From the NCBI RefSeq assembly GCF_014805625.2, contig NW_023998414.1, forward strand, positions 2,739,445 through 2,803,444: DNA of 64,000 nucleotides, given 5' to 3'. The DNA is from Glossina fuscipes (Eukaryota > Arthropoda > Insecta > Diptera > Glossinidae). Position 1 is the first letter of the stretch. Each line of letters starts with the position of its first letter. This document shows positions 14,076-26,600 of this stretch, one piece after another. Under the pieces are notes generated by a model. The model did not search any database, was not told where the DNA came from, and was given only the letters and a program-made list of their open reading frames with translations. Made by a program: the position numbers and the translations under genes.

Positions 14076-14789
14076 AGACCGTCCACACATTTGGTTTAAA
14101 AGCGTGCGTCAAAGAAACATAACACAATCCAGATCAGGATCGAGCAAAATTGTTGTCAAAGTTGTAATTTCCGCGACTGTAGCGTTTAGTCCGTCCGTTC
14201 CTCTTTAATCCAAAATATCTCCACCGTCATCCTATATGAATTTATATATCATAACCTAAAAATTTCCATCTTTTCGTGTGTAAAAGTTTGAAAATGTTTC
14301 TTCTCTTTTTTTTTTAAGAATTTTATTCAATATATTAAAAACGCCATATGTACATATATAATCCTTTATATATGCATATATTAAGAGTACAATTATTTTG
14401 GTTTTTTTTTTTTTTCTCTATTATTTTAAGATTAGAACTTAAGTTAAATTTAATGTTGACGTTAATGACAAATACTAATATTTGTTTTTCTTCCTTTCTT
14501 TTCGTTTTTTTTTTTTTAAAGTTTTACTAATTTTGCTCAATAATGTAGTAAACTATTGCTATAAGTATATTTTTATGTTTTTTATGGTAAGTTGTAGCTG
14601 TTATCGATTTTATTTTATTTTTTTTTATTTATTTATTTATTTTTATTTTTTTTTTTTTTTTGTTTTATTGAAGTAAATAGTGTACGGCTTGTGTTGATAA
14701 AAAAAAGTTTTAATTAATTAAAAATAAGAAATAATATTCAACGGAAGACTAAAAAATCTTCTATAAAATTTTGTTATGATGAGAAAAAA

Positions 14790-14822
14790 ATAATAATAAT
14801 AAAAATAATAATAGTAATCATG

Positions 14823-14862
<40 letters not shown>

Positions 14863-14870
14863 TAATAAAA
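14790..14870. repeat. (AAT)n microsatellite
   Basis: AAT/ATA triplets with a few interruptions. Confidence 0.95.
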
Positions 14871-16436
14871 CAAGACAATTATATTCGCCTTAAGGCAAAT
14901 GTTGTTTACCCATATCCACCATTATTTTACTTTTACTTTTATTACACAGCCTGCAAGTCAGAACAAATATATGTGACAGACAAGATGTAAAAGTTTCGTA
15001 AAAATATATCGTATAAAACTGAACTGATTTTTACGGTTCAAAGCAATTGGCATGACTTGCAGCCTTCCCGAACCTATTTGGAAAGAGAATGGTTCTCGTT
15101 AATCAACATTAATCATGTTTGTATGTTTTATTCGATATGAAGCATTCCAATTGTCTCGTTCAAGGTCATACTTAATAATCATATGCGAATCAAATCGAAT
15201 CGGAAAGCTTAATAGAAAACATTTTCACCCCAAGCATTCAATAATGAGTTTTTTCTTTCACTAATTTTCACTGGTGGAAAGCTACTCCTATATATTTCTA
15301 TTAGGACACTTACGTTTAAATTCGTTATAGTTGAAATTCTTGCATATTTTCCGGAATTATAATTTACAAATTTCAAGGCATCGAACTCGAATGTTTGAAC
15401 CAATTTCCAAATTCTCACCTTTCAATTATCGAAGTTCAAGTTAACGGTTTTTATATTTTCTCTTCCCTTTCCCCCTTTATATCGAATTCAGTTGACACTC
15501 GTCGTCATATCTACTGCTTAGAAAATTCTATTCGAATTATTTTTTTTTTTTTTTTTTGTTTTCTTTTCTTTTTTTTTACCAAATTCCAAGTTTCAAATTT
15601 TATTTCTTATAATGCAATTTTTAAATATCAAATTTACTTTTCTATTGAAGTACAAAATTTATAATGGCTTATTATGAATATCAAGTTTCCAATAACATCG
15701 AATCCCAAAATCGTACGAATTTCAATTTACGAGATGCTCAAGTTAAATTTTACAATTTCAGAATTGCAACTTGAAAAATGGTTTAAGCCTATAAATAGAT
15801 AAATTTATAGGTCTATAAATATTTTAATTATAGGAATTGACAGTTTCCAATAGCAAGCAATCAATACGGAAAAGATGGTCATAATTAAATTTATTTTATT
15901 TAGCAAATAAAATTCGAATGATGTATGCTTTCCCGATTAATTGTTAAATATGAGGGTTTGTTTTCTTCTTTTTTTTTTTCTCGTTTGTAAAATGTTACAA
16001 TGTATGTGGTTAATGAGTATGCAAAGTAATCGGCTTTAGCCGAATTTAAATATCGCGCTCTTGTTTTTTGTTTGTTTGTTGGTTTTTTTCTTTTTTTTTT
16101 TTTTTTTGTTGATATAAATTAAAATTATATACAATAAAATTATTTTATTTTATTTTTGAATATTTTTCTTGTTTTTTTTTTTCTTTCTGTTGTTGTTGTT
16201 GTTGTTGTTCTATAAATATTTCGTGGCTGTGTAGGATATGTTTTAAAGAAATTTAAGTTAATATATTTCATTTTATTTCTTCATATGTGTTTATTTCTAG
16301 GGTTTGTAATCCGATCGTTAGCACAACTTAAAAAATGGTTCAAGGAAATTCTATAAAAATTTTTAAAATTAATTGAGAATTAATTAAATTGTAATATAAT
16401 TTTTTAAAAGAAATAATTTCTCAAACAAACTTATTT

Positions 16437-16625
16437 TTATTTAATTTGATTATTAGGAATAAAACGCACTTTCGTTTGATTAACTAACGCCAAGTGTTGC
16501 TGATGTTGCTGCTGTTGTTGCTGTAACAATTGTTGCTGTTGTTGTTGCTGCTGTTGTTGCTGTTGTTGCAGATGCTGATTTAATTGCTGGGGTATAGATA
16601 AACCGCTAACGTTGTTAACAGCATT
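16437..16625 (-). CDS. Exon 9: Gln-rich C-terminal exon with stop
   Basis: Follows the acceptor TATAATTTAG after a 100-nt intron. It opens [19 protein letters not shown], then has 13 Gln, LL, six more Gln and QQH repeats, and ends [15 protein letters not shown] before TAA at 16439-16437. It is the only one of the three minus-strand frames open across the region, and it requires phase 0 input, exactly what the microexon gives. Candidate AATAAA signals on the minus strand lie at 16295-16290 and 16277-16272. The Gln codons mix CAA and CAG, so this is coding-like rather than a pure microsatellite. Confidence 0.75.
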   Translation of the reverse strand, partial: NAVNNVSGLSIPQQLNQHLQQQQQQQQQQQQQLLQQQQQQHQQHLALVNQTKVRFIPNNQIK

Positions 16626-19600
16626 CTAAATTATATAAGAATAAAAATTTTATTACATTTTCTTTGTACTATTTTTTTTTTTTTTTTTAATGTAAATTTC
16701 CAATAAGCGTATATAAAATAATTACCTTATTTTTATTTTTAGGAGGACGACCACCTAATAAAATGGTTGCAAAAATTTAATGTTTTTTTGTTTGTTTTTT
16801 TTCATTTTTTTTTTTTTTTTTATTTAAATAAATATGTATGTAGAAGAAGGCATTGAAAACGAGAGACAAGAGAAAAGTTTTTTGTTTGTTATAAAAATTT
16901 TACAGAATTTTTTCTAAAATTGGAAATAAAATAAAGAAAATATGTTTTTCTATTTTTTTTTTTTTTTTTGTTTTTAAAGAAAATAAAAAGCAGGTTATAA
17001 ACAAAGGAAAGAAATTTTAAGAAAATATTGAAAAAAATTAATAAATTTTACTTAATTTAATGGAGAAAATTTAAGAGTTATGATTTTTTTTTTTTTTTAA
17101 TTTGATCAATAGTGTTAGAAAAATTTAGGTAAATTAAGAAAATTAAATTACAGTAAAAACTTTACATTGATTTGAATATTACTATAAAAAGAGATTTTTT
17201 AAACAGTTTGAAAAAATTATAATTAAACATGACAAAATTAAAAACAAATGCAATTAAAATGAATCAATATATATAGAAGCAGAAGAATCCATGTAGTAAA
17301 ACACCAGGCTTTAATAATAGATATAAAACGGATCGGCTAGACTTCAATGCCAAACATATATAAAATAGAAATTTTAAATAAAACTCATAGGCTACCTTGC
17401 AACAAAAAATCGATTACAACAATTTTTTGATGTAAATTTTGAAATAAGTCTGACAAATGACCCATCATCAAGCTATAAGTCGTAATATATGAAAAAAAAT
17501 ATTTTGAAAAGTTTTATTTTTCCTTTCCTTTTTTTCTTTTTTTTGCAATTTTTGTGTCATTACATGCCCTTACAATGCTCTAACTATTGCGAACGCTTCC
17601 GGCTAATTTTTAGATTATACCTGTGAGGAATGTCGATTTCCTATGACATTTAAAAAGATTTAATCACATTTCAATCTCAAGCCAATTGAATATGAAATAT
17701 ATTATCTTGTTCGCTACATAAATAATTCATTCAGTTATCATATCTATTATATAATCCATTATATATTATCCCAAATTAGTCAAATGCCTATATATCCCAT
17801 AGTATGTCTGAACGTTCCATATGTAACGACCAGAGGTAGTTGACAGATACTAAATTAAAACATACGTATATGTATACTTACTACTACTACTACTACTACT
17901 GAATGAAATGAAATTCAATATTCTATACTATTATCTTGAGAGTTAATAGAAATTAAAAAAAATTCAATTTTCATATAAGTTATTTAGATCTGCAATGGCA
18001 TCTGTTATTATGTCATGGCCTGTAGAAAGATTAGATAATAACCTACCTATGATTTATTCATAATTTATTTAAAGTGCTTGAAAAAAAAAAAAATGACAGA
18101 AAAAATTTAATAAAAAAATAAAGAATTTTCAATCAATTATTCATAGTTTTCTTCTTTTTTTTTTATACGGGAAAACAATCTAACAAAAATTGTTGGATGC
18201 CCAAGCGAATAATATGTAAGCAGAGTGCAGGATGGATGTCAAAGATTAAAATTGTTACTTAAATGAGTTGAAATATCAAAAAATATTCGAAGCCATGTAC
18301 AGAAGCCAATGATTTTAGGAATCAAACTCCTAAAAACTTATTTCAATTTTGGTTAAATTTGATAAAAATAAAAATTGAAGAATACTTTAAATAAAAAGAA
18401 CCTTTGAGTGAAATCTAAGAGCACTGATAATATAGAAATTAATGCAAGTCCACAAGTCCGTTTCAGATGTTATGAATATTAATGATACAATGCATCATTG
18501 TATAATGAATATTATTTTCTTTGTTCAGCCTTGACATAGAGAACTGGAGATCTCAAATTAGTTACGTACATTCAGTTAATGAAGTTAAGGAAAACGATAA
18601 GCATTACATTAAGTGCTATTCTAATGGAATCTAATGATGAAAGTAAAATGTAAGTCGTTTCTTTTCACATATATATTTGCTTGAGGTGGATAGTAATAGA
18701 TTCTGATGCCTTTATTCCCATACGTACATCCATTATCCCTTACATATATACAGAAATTTATATATATAGAGAGATAGAAAGAAAACTTTTCTAAAACAGT
18801 TCATCAATTCACTTAACTAAAACATCAATATTTGAAAGAGTATTAAGTAGAAAAAATAAATGTTATTCACGCGATAAAAGAATAAAGCAAATGCAACCGC
18901 CTATCACACAACACATTATACCGAAAGAGACATTTTGTTGTTTAGCCGCTTTGCCACTTTTTCACTTTAATAATCTTCTCTATAAAACATGCTGTCACGT
19001 CTAATATTTTCTCATTCTCTCCTTCGTCCAACTATAACTTCTTTTAAAACTTGGTTTAACCGTCACAAGCGAATTTACGGACGAGTCGTGGCAGTTTTTG
19101 AACTATGAAACTGCACTAAATTCATCCGCCAGTGTATAATAATTGAATTTTCTGTAATCAGTCGGTTGGTTGCCTTGACTAAAAGCAGCAATATTTGGTT
19201 CGGAGAATTGAAGTAATTGAACTCTAAGCGGATTTCTTAACCATTTTATTCGGTTCAACTTCACTTTCCTAGGAACTTATAAGGCAACTCTTATCTAGCC
19301 CCTTACACATCTGCGTGGCAATGGAGAAAATTAGAAGAAAACCTCATTACATAAATTAAGAAAACTTGGACAAAAGTGCTTACAACTTTATATACTGTAT
19401 GGGGTCCCGTTATATAATTTTGGAGATTGTAAATGAATAAGAAAGCGTATATATATATATATATATATATACCTATATACCTATACACCTATATATATAT
19501 ATATATATATATGTATATACCTTAAAAATACGCATGCATGCATACCTACATATATACACATATATGTATATTTTCATTTATTGTTCAGATTTATATTATA

Positions 19601-21106
19601 TATATATATATTTATTTATATACATATATAATGAATGTATTATATCTGAAGAATAAATGAAAACATTTAAGTAAGATTTAGTGGAACGCATAAAAAAAGA
19701 AAGAAATGAACGAAAGAGGGGCAAAAGAATTGTTTAAAAAATCTCTATTCTTTCGTATTTTGCTTATTTGCTTGTGTGATTTTTAATTATCTTCTTCTTT
19801 TACAAACATACGTTGTGGCGCATGTTGCAGCGACAATGGCTGACCGATCATGGTGACGGGCTGAGGTTGTGGAGGTTGCAGAGTTATTGGTTTTTTCGAA
19901 CGTTTTGGCGGCGGCAGCTCTGTGTGCGAGTGACTATTTAACAAATGTTTGGAGAGATGTTGGCGAACAGCAAACGACTCATTACAATTGGGCACAGGAC
20001 AAGCGATGTATCTGTAAACACATAAGTAAGTTTCGAAAAGAAGAGAAAAAGTTTGCAAATTAATTTCTTTTTAATTCGTTATCATTATTCCAGAAGAAAA
20101 AACAAAACAAAAAAATTATTATGGGTTAGCATGCGAACTTAAGTTCTTGCCAGCACCTGCCCTCTAAATGACGTTGCTCATGTTTTTTCAGCAACGATTC
20201 CTGATTAAAAGAACTAGGACATATATTGCATTTGAATTTAAACTCATCATGCATTTTTAAATGCTGGTCCAGATGGGCTTGCTGCAAGAATTTCTCATCA
20301 CATTTCGAGCATTCAAAGGGAAAGGCCAGACCATGCGATTTCATGTGAGTGTGCAGTTGCGATTGTTGTTTAAAGGTTTTTTCCGGACAGCGCGGACAAT
20401 AGTACCCGGTTATGCCGGCGTGTGCCTGCAAATGTTGATTGAGCGACGTGACTTGCGTAAATTTCTTCGGGCACTGATTGCAACAGTATTGTTGAACTTT
20501 ATGGTGGGTCTTCATATGATTATTGAGATTTGTAACCTGAGCAAACGAACGACCGCATTCCGGTTCGATGCATACAAAAGGTCGTTCACCCGTATGCAAA
20601 CGACGATGATTATTTAAATTTGTGATCTATTTCGAATATAAAATAAACAGAAAAAGCATTTATTGAAAATCAAAAATCATTTATTAATTAAAAAATGCCC
20701 CATATTATTCTCTTACTTGGGTAAACGTTTTACCACAATCACCACATACGTAGGGACGATCGTTGGTGTGTATGCGTTCATGGTTTCTTAAATTGGCCGC
20801 TTGAGTAAATCCTAAAAGTGGAACAATAATATAATAAATATATTTGAGAGAAAAAAAAAAAAAATTAATAAATAAGTAAAAGACAAAATTTAAAATTCGG
20901 AGATTGCGTTGACCTTCCTTACCTTTATGACAATAAGTGCACACAAATTTTCTTTCGATGGCATGATTCCGTATGTGCGTTGAAAGGGAAGATTTACGAG
21001 AAAATGTTTTATTGCACAGAGGGCAAGAGCCCTCTTCATTAAATATTAAATCCACCTAAAAAATTTGGGAAAATTAAAAAACTATTTTGCTTTTTCGTCT
21101 TCGTCT

Positions 21107-21146
<40 letters not shown>

Positions 21147-22681
21147 TATTTTTCATTATATCTTCACTTTTTTAAATCGAAGAAAAATTTGCAAACATTT
21201 TTAAAAAGATTTCATTTTTCATTTCTAATCTACGCGAAGAAACCCATGAAAAGCTCACATTTGAATAAGAGAGATAAAAGAGATCAGCTTTTCGCTGCAC
21301 TAAACTGTATTCTCAATATCTAGATTTTTGCCTACTCTTCTCGTTCCAAACTAAGCTTTCGAACAATTGCCACAAATTCGATGCGTAGAGATGTAAAACG
21401 TTGTTGATACCGGAGCGTAATCAAGTGATTCCAAGGACAATAACAAGTTTGTTGAAAAAACCGGCAATATTCTCTTTAAACTTTGGTCTTCAATATCATC
21501 TGCACCCATACAAAAATAAATCTCTCTCTTTTCTACCTAATAAATTGATGGATAATTATCAGGCGTTTATTTCACGTACAATATTTTATAAATTTTGTGA
21601 ATGAAAATAATCTTCTACTTCCAGGTTAGAAAAGTGCCTGTCAAAAATCGTACTGATATTCATATTCGCCTCGCCGTCTGATGCTGTACCGGCAGTCATT
21701 TCGCGATCTTAACGAACTTTTCGGTGAGACCAAACACAATCAGCGAAAGTCGATGCAGAGAATATTTCGATCGTTTCAATTCGGGATAGATTAGCTTAGA
21801 AGATAAGCAAAGAGGAAGTCGACCATCGGATTACGATGACCAATTACTAATTTTGGCAGCTGTGGAAGGCTTGCGACAAAAGCTTGACAACTCGAATGCT
21901 GGCCGACAATTTCAATGTGAACCAGTCTTAACCATCGCTCGTAGTCTCAAGGAGATCAAAACGTAGATGGTGACTATGTTCCCGATTAATCATCATTCCT
22001 GATCAGTCATGTTCCTGTTGAATTGTTACGTTTCCTTTTTTCATAATAAGTCGTGTTCAAGAACGCGTGATAATTGTGCACCAATCTATTATAATACTTT
22101 TCAAACTGTTGCCGCGCACTTGCAAATAAGATGATGTCCTCTGATTGACTGTAACATTAGCTCAGTGATATTGCATGTAAATATTTACATTATATATGGC
22201 GTATTTACATATAGGCGACAAAGGTACATACTACAAATGAAAATCGAAAAACAATTTTCAATGAAAAAATAATTCAAATTTATTTTCTCTTCTAGTATTT
22301 TATGTATGTATTAGTATTGATTCCGTAACTCGAGACAGAGTAATAACGAATGGAATAGTAACGAAAAAGTAGGAAAAAATCGCTTACGTTCGTTGCTAGG
22401 GTCAATTTTTTTTTTACAAACTTATCGGTATCACTTGTTCTCTATATTCCCTTATTCGAGGCACTAATTGAACTTAAAAGCAACTCTCTAGCATTTATTA
22501 AATTTTAATCAACAAACAATCATACCTCAACACTTGGATCTTTTTCGCAAAACGAAAATTAATTTCAAGTTGAATTCTGACTCAGCTCAAGGAAGCGACT
22601 TAACGAGATCTACCTACAATGACGCAATTGAAGATTTTAATATGATAAAAAAATTCCTTTCTTTCTTTCTTTCTCTTTCTT

Positions 22682-22721
<40 letters not shown>

Positions 22722-23586
22722 ACTCACTCTCTCTCTTTCTTTCTTTCTCTCTCTGTCTCTCCCTCTTCTCAACAGGTATAATGGATTAACAAAACGAACG
22801 CCTCGGCGAACTTTTTAATTTGCCTTGTATATACATATGAACATAATCCCCCTTACGTCGTCTTTAAACACAATTTTGTACGCACGATGCGATTACAGCT
22901 GAACAAAAAGTTTTAAGGAAGATCCATCCATCTCATGCAAGTTCAATATTTCAAAAAAAAAAAAGTTTATTTTGTAAAAATCACCTACTAGTGAACGGAT
23001 GGATGATATCTGAGGGATAAAGTTTTAAAGAAAATTTATATAGACATGATTCTTATTATATCAATTTTCATTTAACTTTCAGTTATTAAGACATAAACAT
23101 ATATTCAAGACCTCGTTAAGTTTTTATGAAATTTTTATTCCGTAGATAAAGTGCTGAAGTTTATGTTTTAAAATGTAAAAAAGGTCAGATCCACACTGGG
23201 TTGGGCCAATAAGCAACACAAAATATAAAGGAATTTTCTTTCTTTTTTTTTTTCTTTTCAGAAAATCAATTTATATATTGGTATAAATGCGCGCAGATTT
23301 AGATATAAATTCTTAAATTGTTTATAAAAACGGCTACATTTTCCCCTTACATATATATATATATATATATATCAATTAGAAAAAAAAAAAAAAAAAAAAT
23401 TCTTTAACTATCACTAAGCAATGTGACCTTCTGTCTATTTATACTTCTATCTCTATTTCTATTCCTATTTCTGTACTAATTAACAGGCGGCGCATAGATA
23501 TTGAAATTATAAGCTCCATTACTTAACGATTTATCCATCCGCCTATTCTCGGAGACGCTAGCAAGAGCTTGAATATATGGATTTCA

Positions 23587-23647
<61 letters not shown>

Positions 23648-26600
23648 CATTCGCTAAGGGATTCCTTCTAATCTTAATACATTTGTTTCGTTTTTCTTTT
23701 TCGTTTTCACTTAAGCTTACATTTCGTCGCTTAGTGTTTTTGTAAAATATTTCATATTTTATGTATTTTATTTATATATATTTATATATATAAATATTTA
23801 TGTACATCTAATTGTTGTATGGTCTTCTCCAATTCGAAGGAGGACATGGTGATTTGTTGTAATTTGTTTTTAATACCGTTCTGGCGAGGACGGCGCGTTT
23901 GACGCTGCGGCTGCGATTATAATGTAATATGATGTGTGTAGTAAGTGAGATGGTTGGTGGGTGCATAACACATTTTATTTATTTATTTATTTTTATTTTT
24001 TTTTTTTGGTTTTTTTTTTTTTCGTATTATTTTTTTTAAAGAGAAAAAGAGAAAGAGAATAAATAACAGAAAAAAAAAAAAATACAAGTGAATTTTTTTT
24101 ATCTTTTATTTTTTTTTTTCTTAAATTTTACATTACATATATATATGTATACAAATTTTTAATTGAGGGAAAAAACAGTATAAGAGCAAGAGGGAAAGGG
24201 TTTCTATTCGGCCGTAAGCCGAATTATCAAAAATTGCCCACCACCTATGCTGTTAAATTTTAAAAAGAAATCTTATACCTGCAAGTTTATCGGGATATAT
24301 TGATTTTGCAGAGTGGGATCTGACCTTAAAAATCCAAAACTGAATATAATTGAACTGAACTGAACTGAGCTGAACTCAACTGAACTGAACAAAATTGAAT
24401 CAAATTAAACGTTAGCAAAAATAAAAAGACGCAAATATTTTCAAAAGAAAAAATTGAAGAAAAATAAATAAATAAACGTTTGCCTTTGCGGAAAGCATGG
24501 CAACGAAACTATAAGAAAAACTATATCATCATAAACTGATTTCTGCCAAAAATTTCATTTCATCAAAAAAGTACCAAGAGTTATGAAAAAAAAAATAAAT
24601 AAATAAATAATTAAAGCAAATTTTACAAATTAATTACATTTTCAGGTGAGAAATTGTGGCCCTAACACAGATTCGATTGTCTCAAATCGCGTTTTCCCGA
24701 AGATGATCGCCTTTTGGTCAAAAAACTCAATGAGTGTAAAAAAAAAAAAAAAAATCAATTTCATCTTAACCTTAAGATGTTTTTGCTTTATTCATTCGAG
24801 AAGACAAAGCGACAAAAGTCCCACTTTTAAACAACTTTTCCCTTTTTGGGCTTTCGTTTATATTTTTGAAAATTCACTTTTAAAACTCATTCACATATTT
24901 AATGCTAATAAAGTTGCCAATCAGGCCTTATAACCAATTATGCATCATGCTATGCTTTTACGCGAATATTGAATTAGAAGCAGATTTTTCACGTATCTAT
25001 CTATAGAGCGATGATGCCTCTAATAGACTTCGAATGGAATCTCGAGACCTATTCCGCTGTTTACCGTATTTTACTCAAATTTCGTAGTCGGATAACGTCG
25101 GATAATGATCACTGGTTAGCGGCCACTTTACTGCGTTACTGCATGAGCTCATACGCCGGTAAATATTTCCCAGAGATTTTTTCATTATTTCACCTAAGAA
25201 GTTCGGATGGGCATTGTAAAGCTTAAAGCTTAAATTTTTTGATCAAGTAAATCGATATTATTCAAAAGTTGATAATATTCTTCCTGGTACTTTTTTGGCA
25301 AAATGAATAATATTTCCTGAACGTGTGAGGAGGCCATAATTTTTCCCACATAATTCTGAATGCGAAAGTGTGTCCGAATGCTTTTACCGTAAGCAAGATT
25401 GTGTTGCAATCAGACGGACATAGATCGCTTTAAGTAAGACTCAACTAAATTTAGGTTAATTAAAAAAGTAAAGAACTTTTAAGCTGGGTTTACTGTACAC
25501 ATCACTGGGTGTAAGAACAGACACACAAAAGTAAGATATAAAAGAAATAAAAAAAAGAAATGAAAACAAAATCTCGAAAATAAGGCCAAAAGCAAAATGA
25601 AAATGAGAAATAATAAAAACGAAAAAAATTTTTTCTTTAACACAAAAGAAATCCAATTTGTAGATTTAAGAAAAAGTTGAATAAGATTGCAAAACAAAAA
25701 AAAAAAAAAAAAAAAACAATAAAAAAAAGGCATTTTCATAAGAATTTTGAGGGAATTTAAAAATAAATCCGCCAGTACTTACCTCTTCGCTTTCTTCGGT
25801 ATTTTGTAAATTTTCGTTAACAGCGTTTTGCAATTGTTGTAATTGCTGTTGTTGCTGTTGATTTAAACTGGCCGTGGTTGTGCCGTTAGTAGTAGCAGCA
25901 TTAACTGCTGCTGCCGCCGCTACAGCTGTGGCCACTGCACCTACACTAGCTACGGCTGCTGCCGCTTGTGTGGCCGTCGTTCCGGTAACAGTTGGATAAA
26001 AGCCGTTACCGGTGCTGGTCAAATGTTCGGAGCACTTAACACAGGTGGGTATATTATAACCAGGGACTTGAAACAACTGCAAAGAACCGGAAAGAATTAA
26101 AGAATTTCTTCTATTCCTTATCATACATACATTAAATTTGAAACAATTTCAAGCGATTTCAAGCATATTGGAAACATCCTATGCATAAGAAAATACAGAG
26201 AGAAAGATATTAAAACGAAAAAAACAAAAAAAAAATTGAAGAATAAATAAATATCCAGAAAAAAAAATGTTTTAGGCAGCTCGTTGTTGTATACAAAAAA
26301 TAACAAAAACAAAAAAAAACAAAAAAAACAAAATTGTGAGAAAAAAAGTAAGAAAAAAATGAAGAAATATAGTCACTGATTGCCTGCCTGGCCTGCTGCT
26401 GCTTTATTTTCTTGCTAGCTCCGCACATAGCCAACTAACTATTGTAAGGTTTTTTTTTTATTTATTATTTTTTTTTTTATTTTCATTTTTTTTTTTTTAT
26501 TATCTTTACATCTCTATACCCCTCGCTTGTGCTTCTTTACTTTGTACGGTGTTTAAACACAGCAAAGAGGCAGCTTTAAAAAATAACGACAACAAAACTG

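Larger units (their letters stand above)
10200..16436. other. Left flank between mariner debris and the zinc-finger gene
   Basis: No supported gene. It holds a partial family A copy (10565-10690, plus strand), SINE-like and non-LTR remnants (11.58-12.67 kb), a long family A copy (13150-14075), poly-T tracts, an (AAT)n block and, from about 16436 down, the presumed 3' UTR of the zinc-finger gene. Confidence 0.6.
21056..23805 (-). other. Intron 3 (2.75 kb) with mariner remnant
   Basis: Contains a plus-strand mariner transposase fragment (21640-21970), a CT-rich microsatellite (22655-22765), (TA)n runs, and a poly-A/(TA)n block at 23587-23643. No further exon of the zinc-finger gene is apparent. 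Confidence 0.6.

Noticed and set aside
16190..16210. (GTT)n as an extra Gln-coding exon of the zinc-finger gene
   Set aside because: It is downstream of the stop at 16437, with stops in the surrounding frame. Likely 3' UTR microsatellite.
19869..20063. Plus-strand frame over exon 7
   Set aside because: Antisense shadow of finger 9 and its Pro/Gln tail.
20261..20617. Plus-strand 118-codon frame
   Set aside because: Antisense shadow of zinc-finger exon 6.
26210..26434. Minus-strand frame starting [19 protein letters not shown] inside intron 1, as a possible extra exon
   Set aside because: The start looks protein-like, but the frame runs into Phe-rich low-complexity sequence. No donor in phase 0 was found to connect it to exons 1 and 2.
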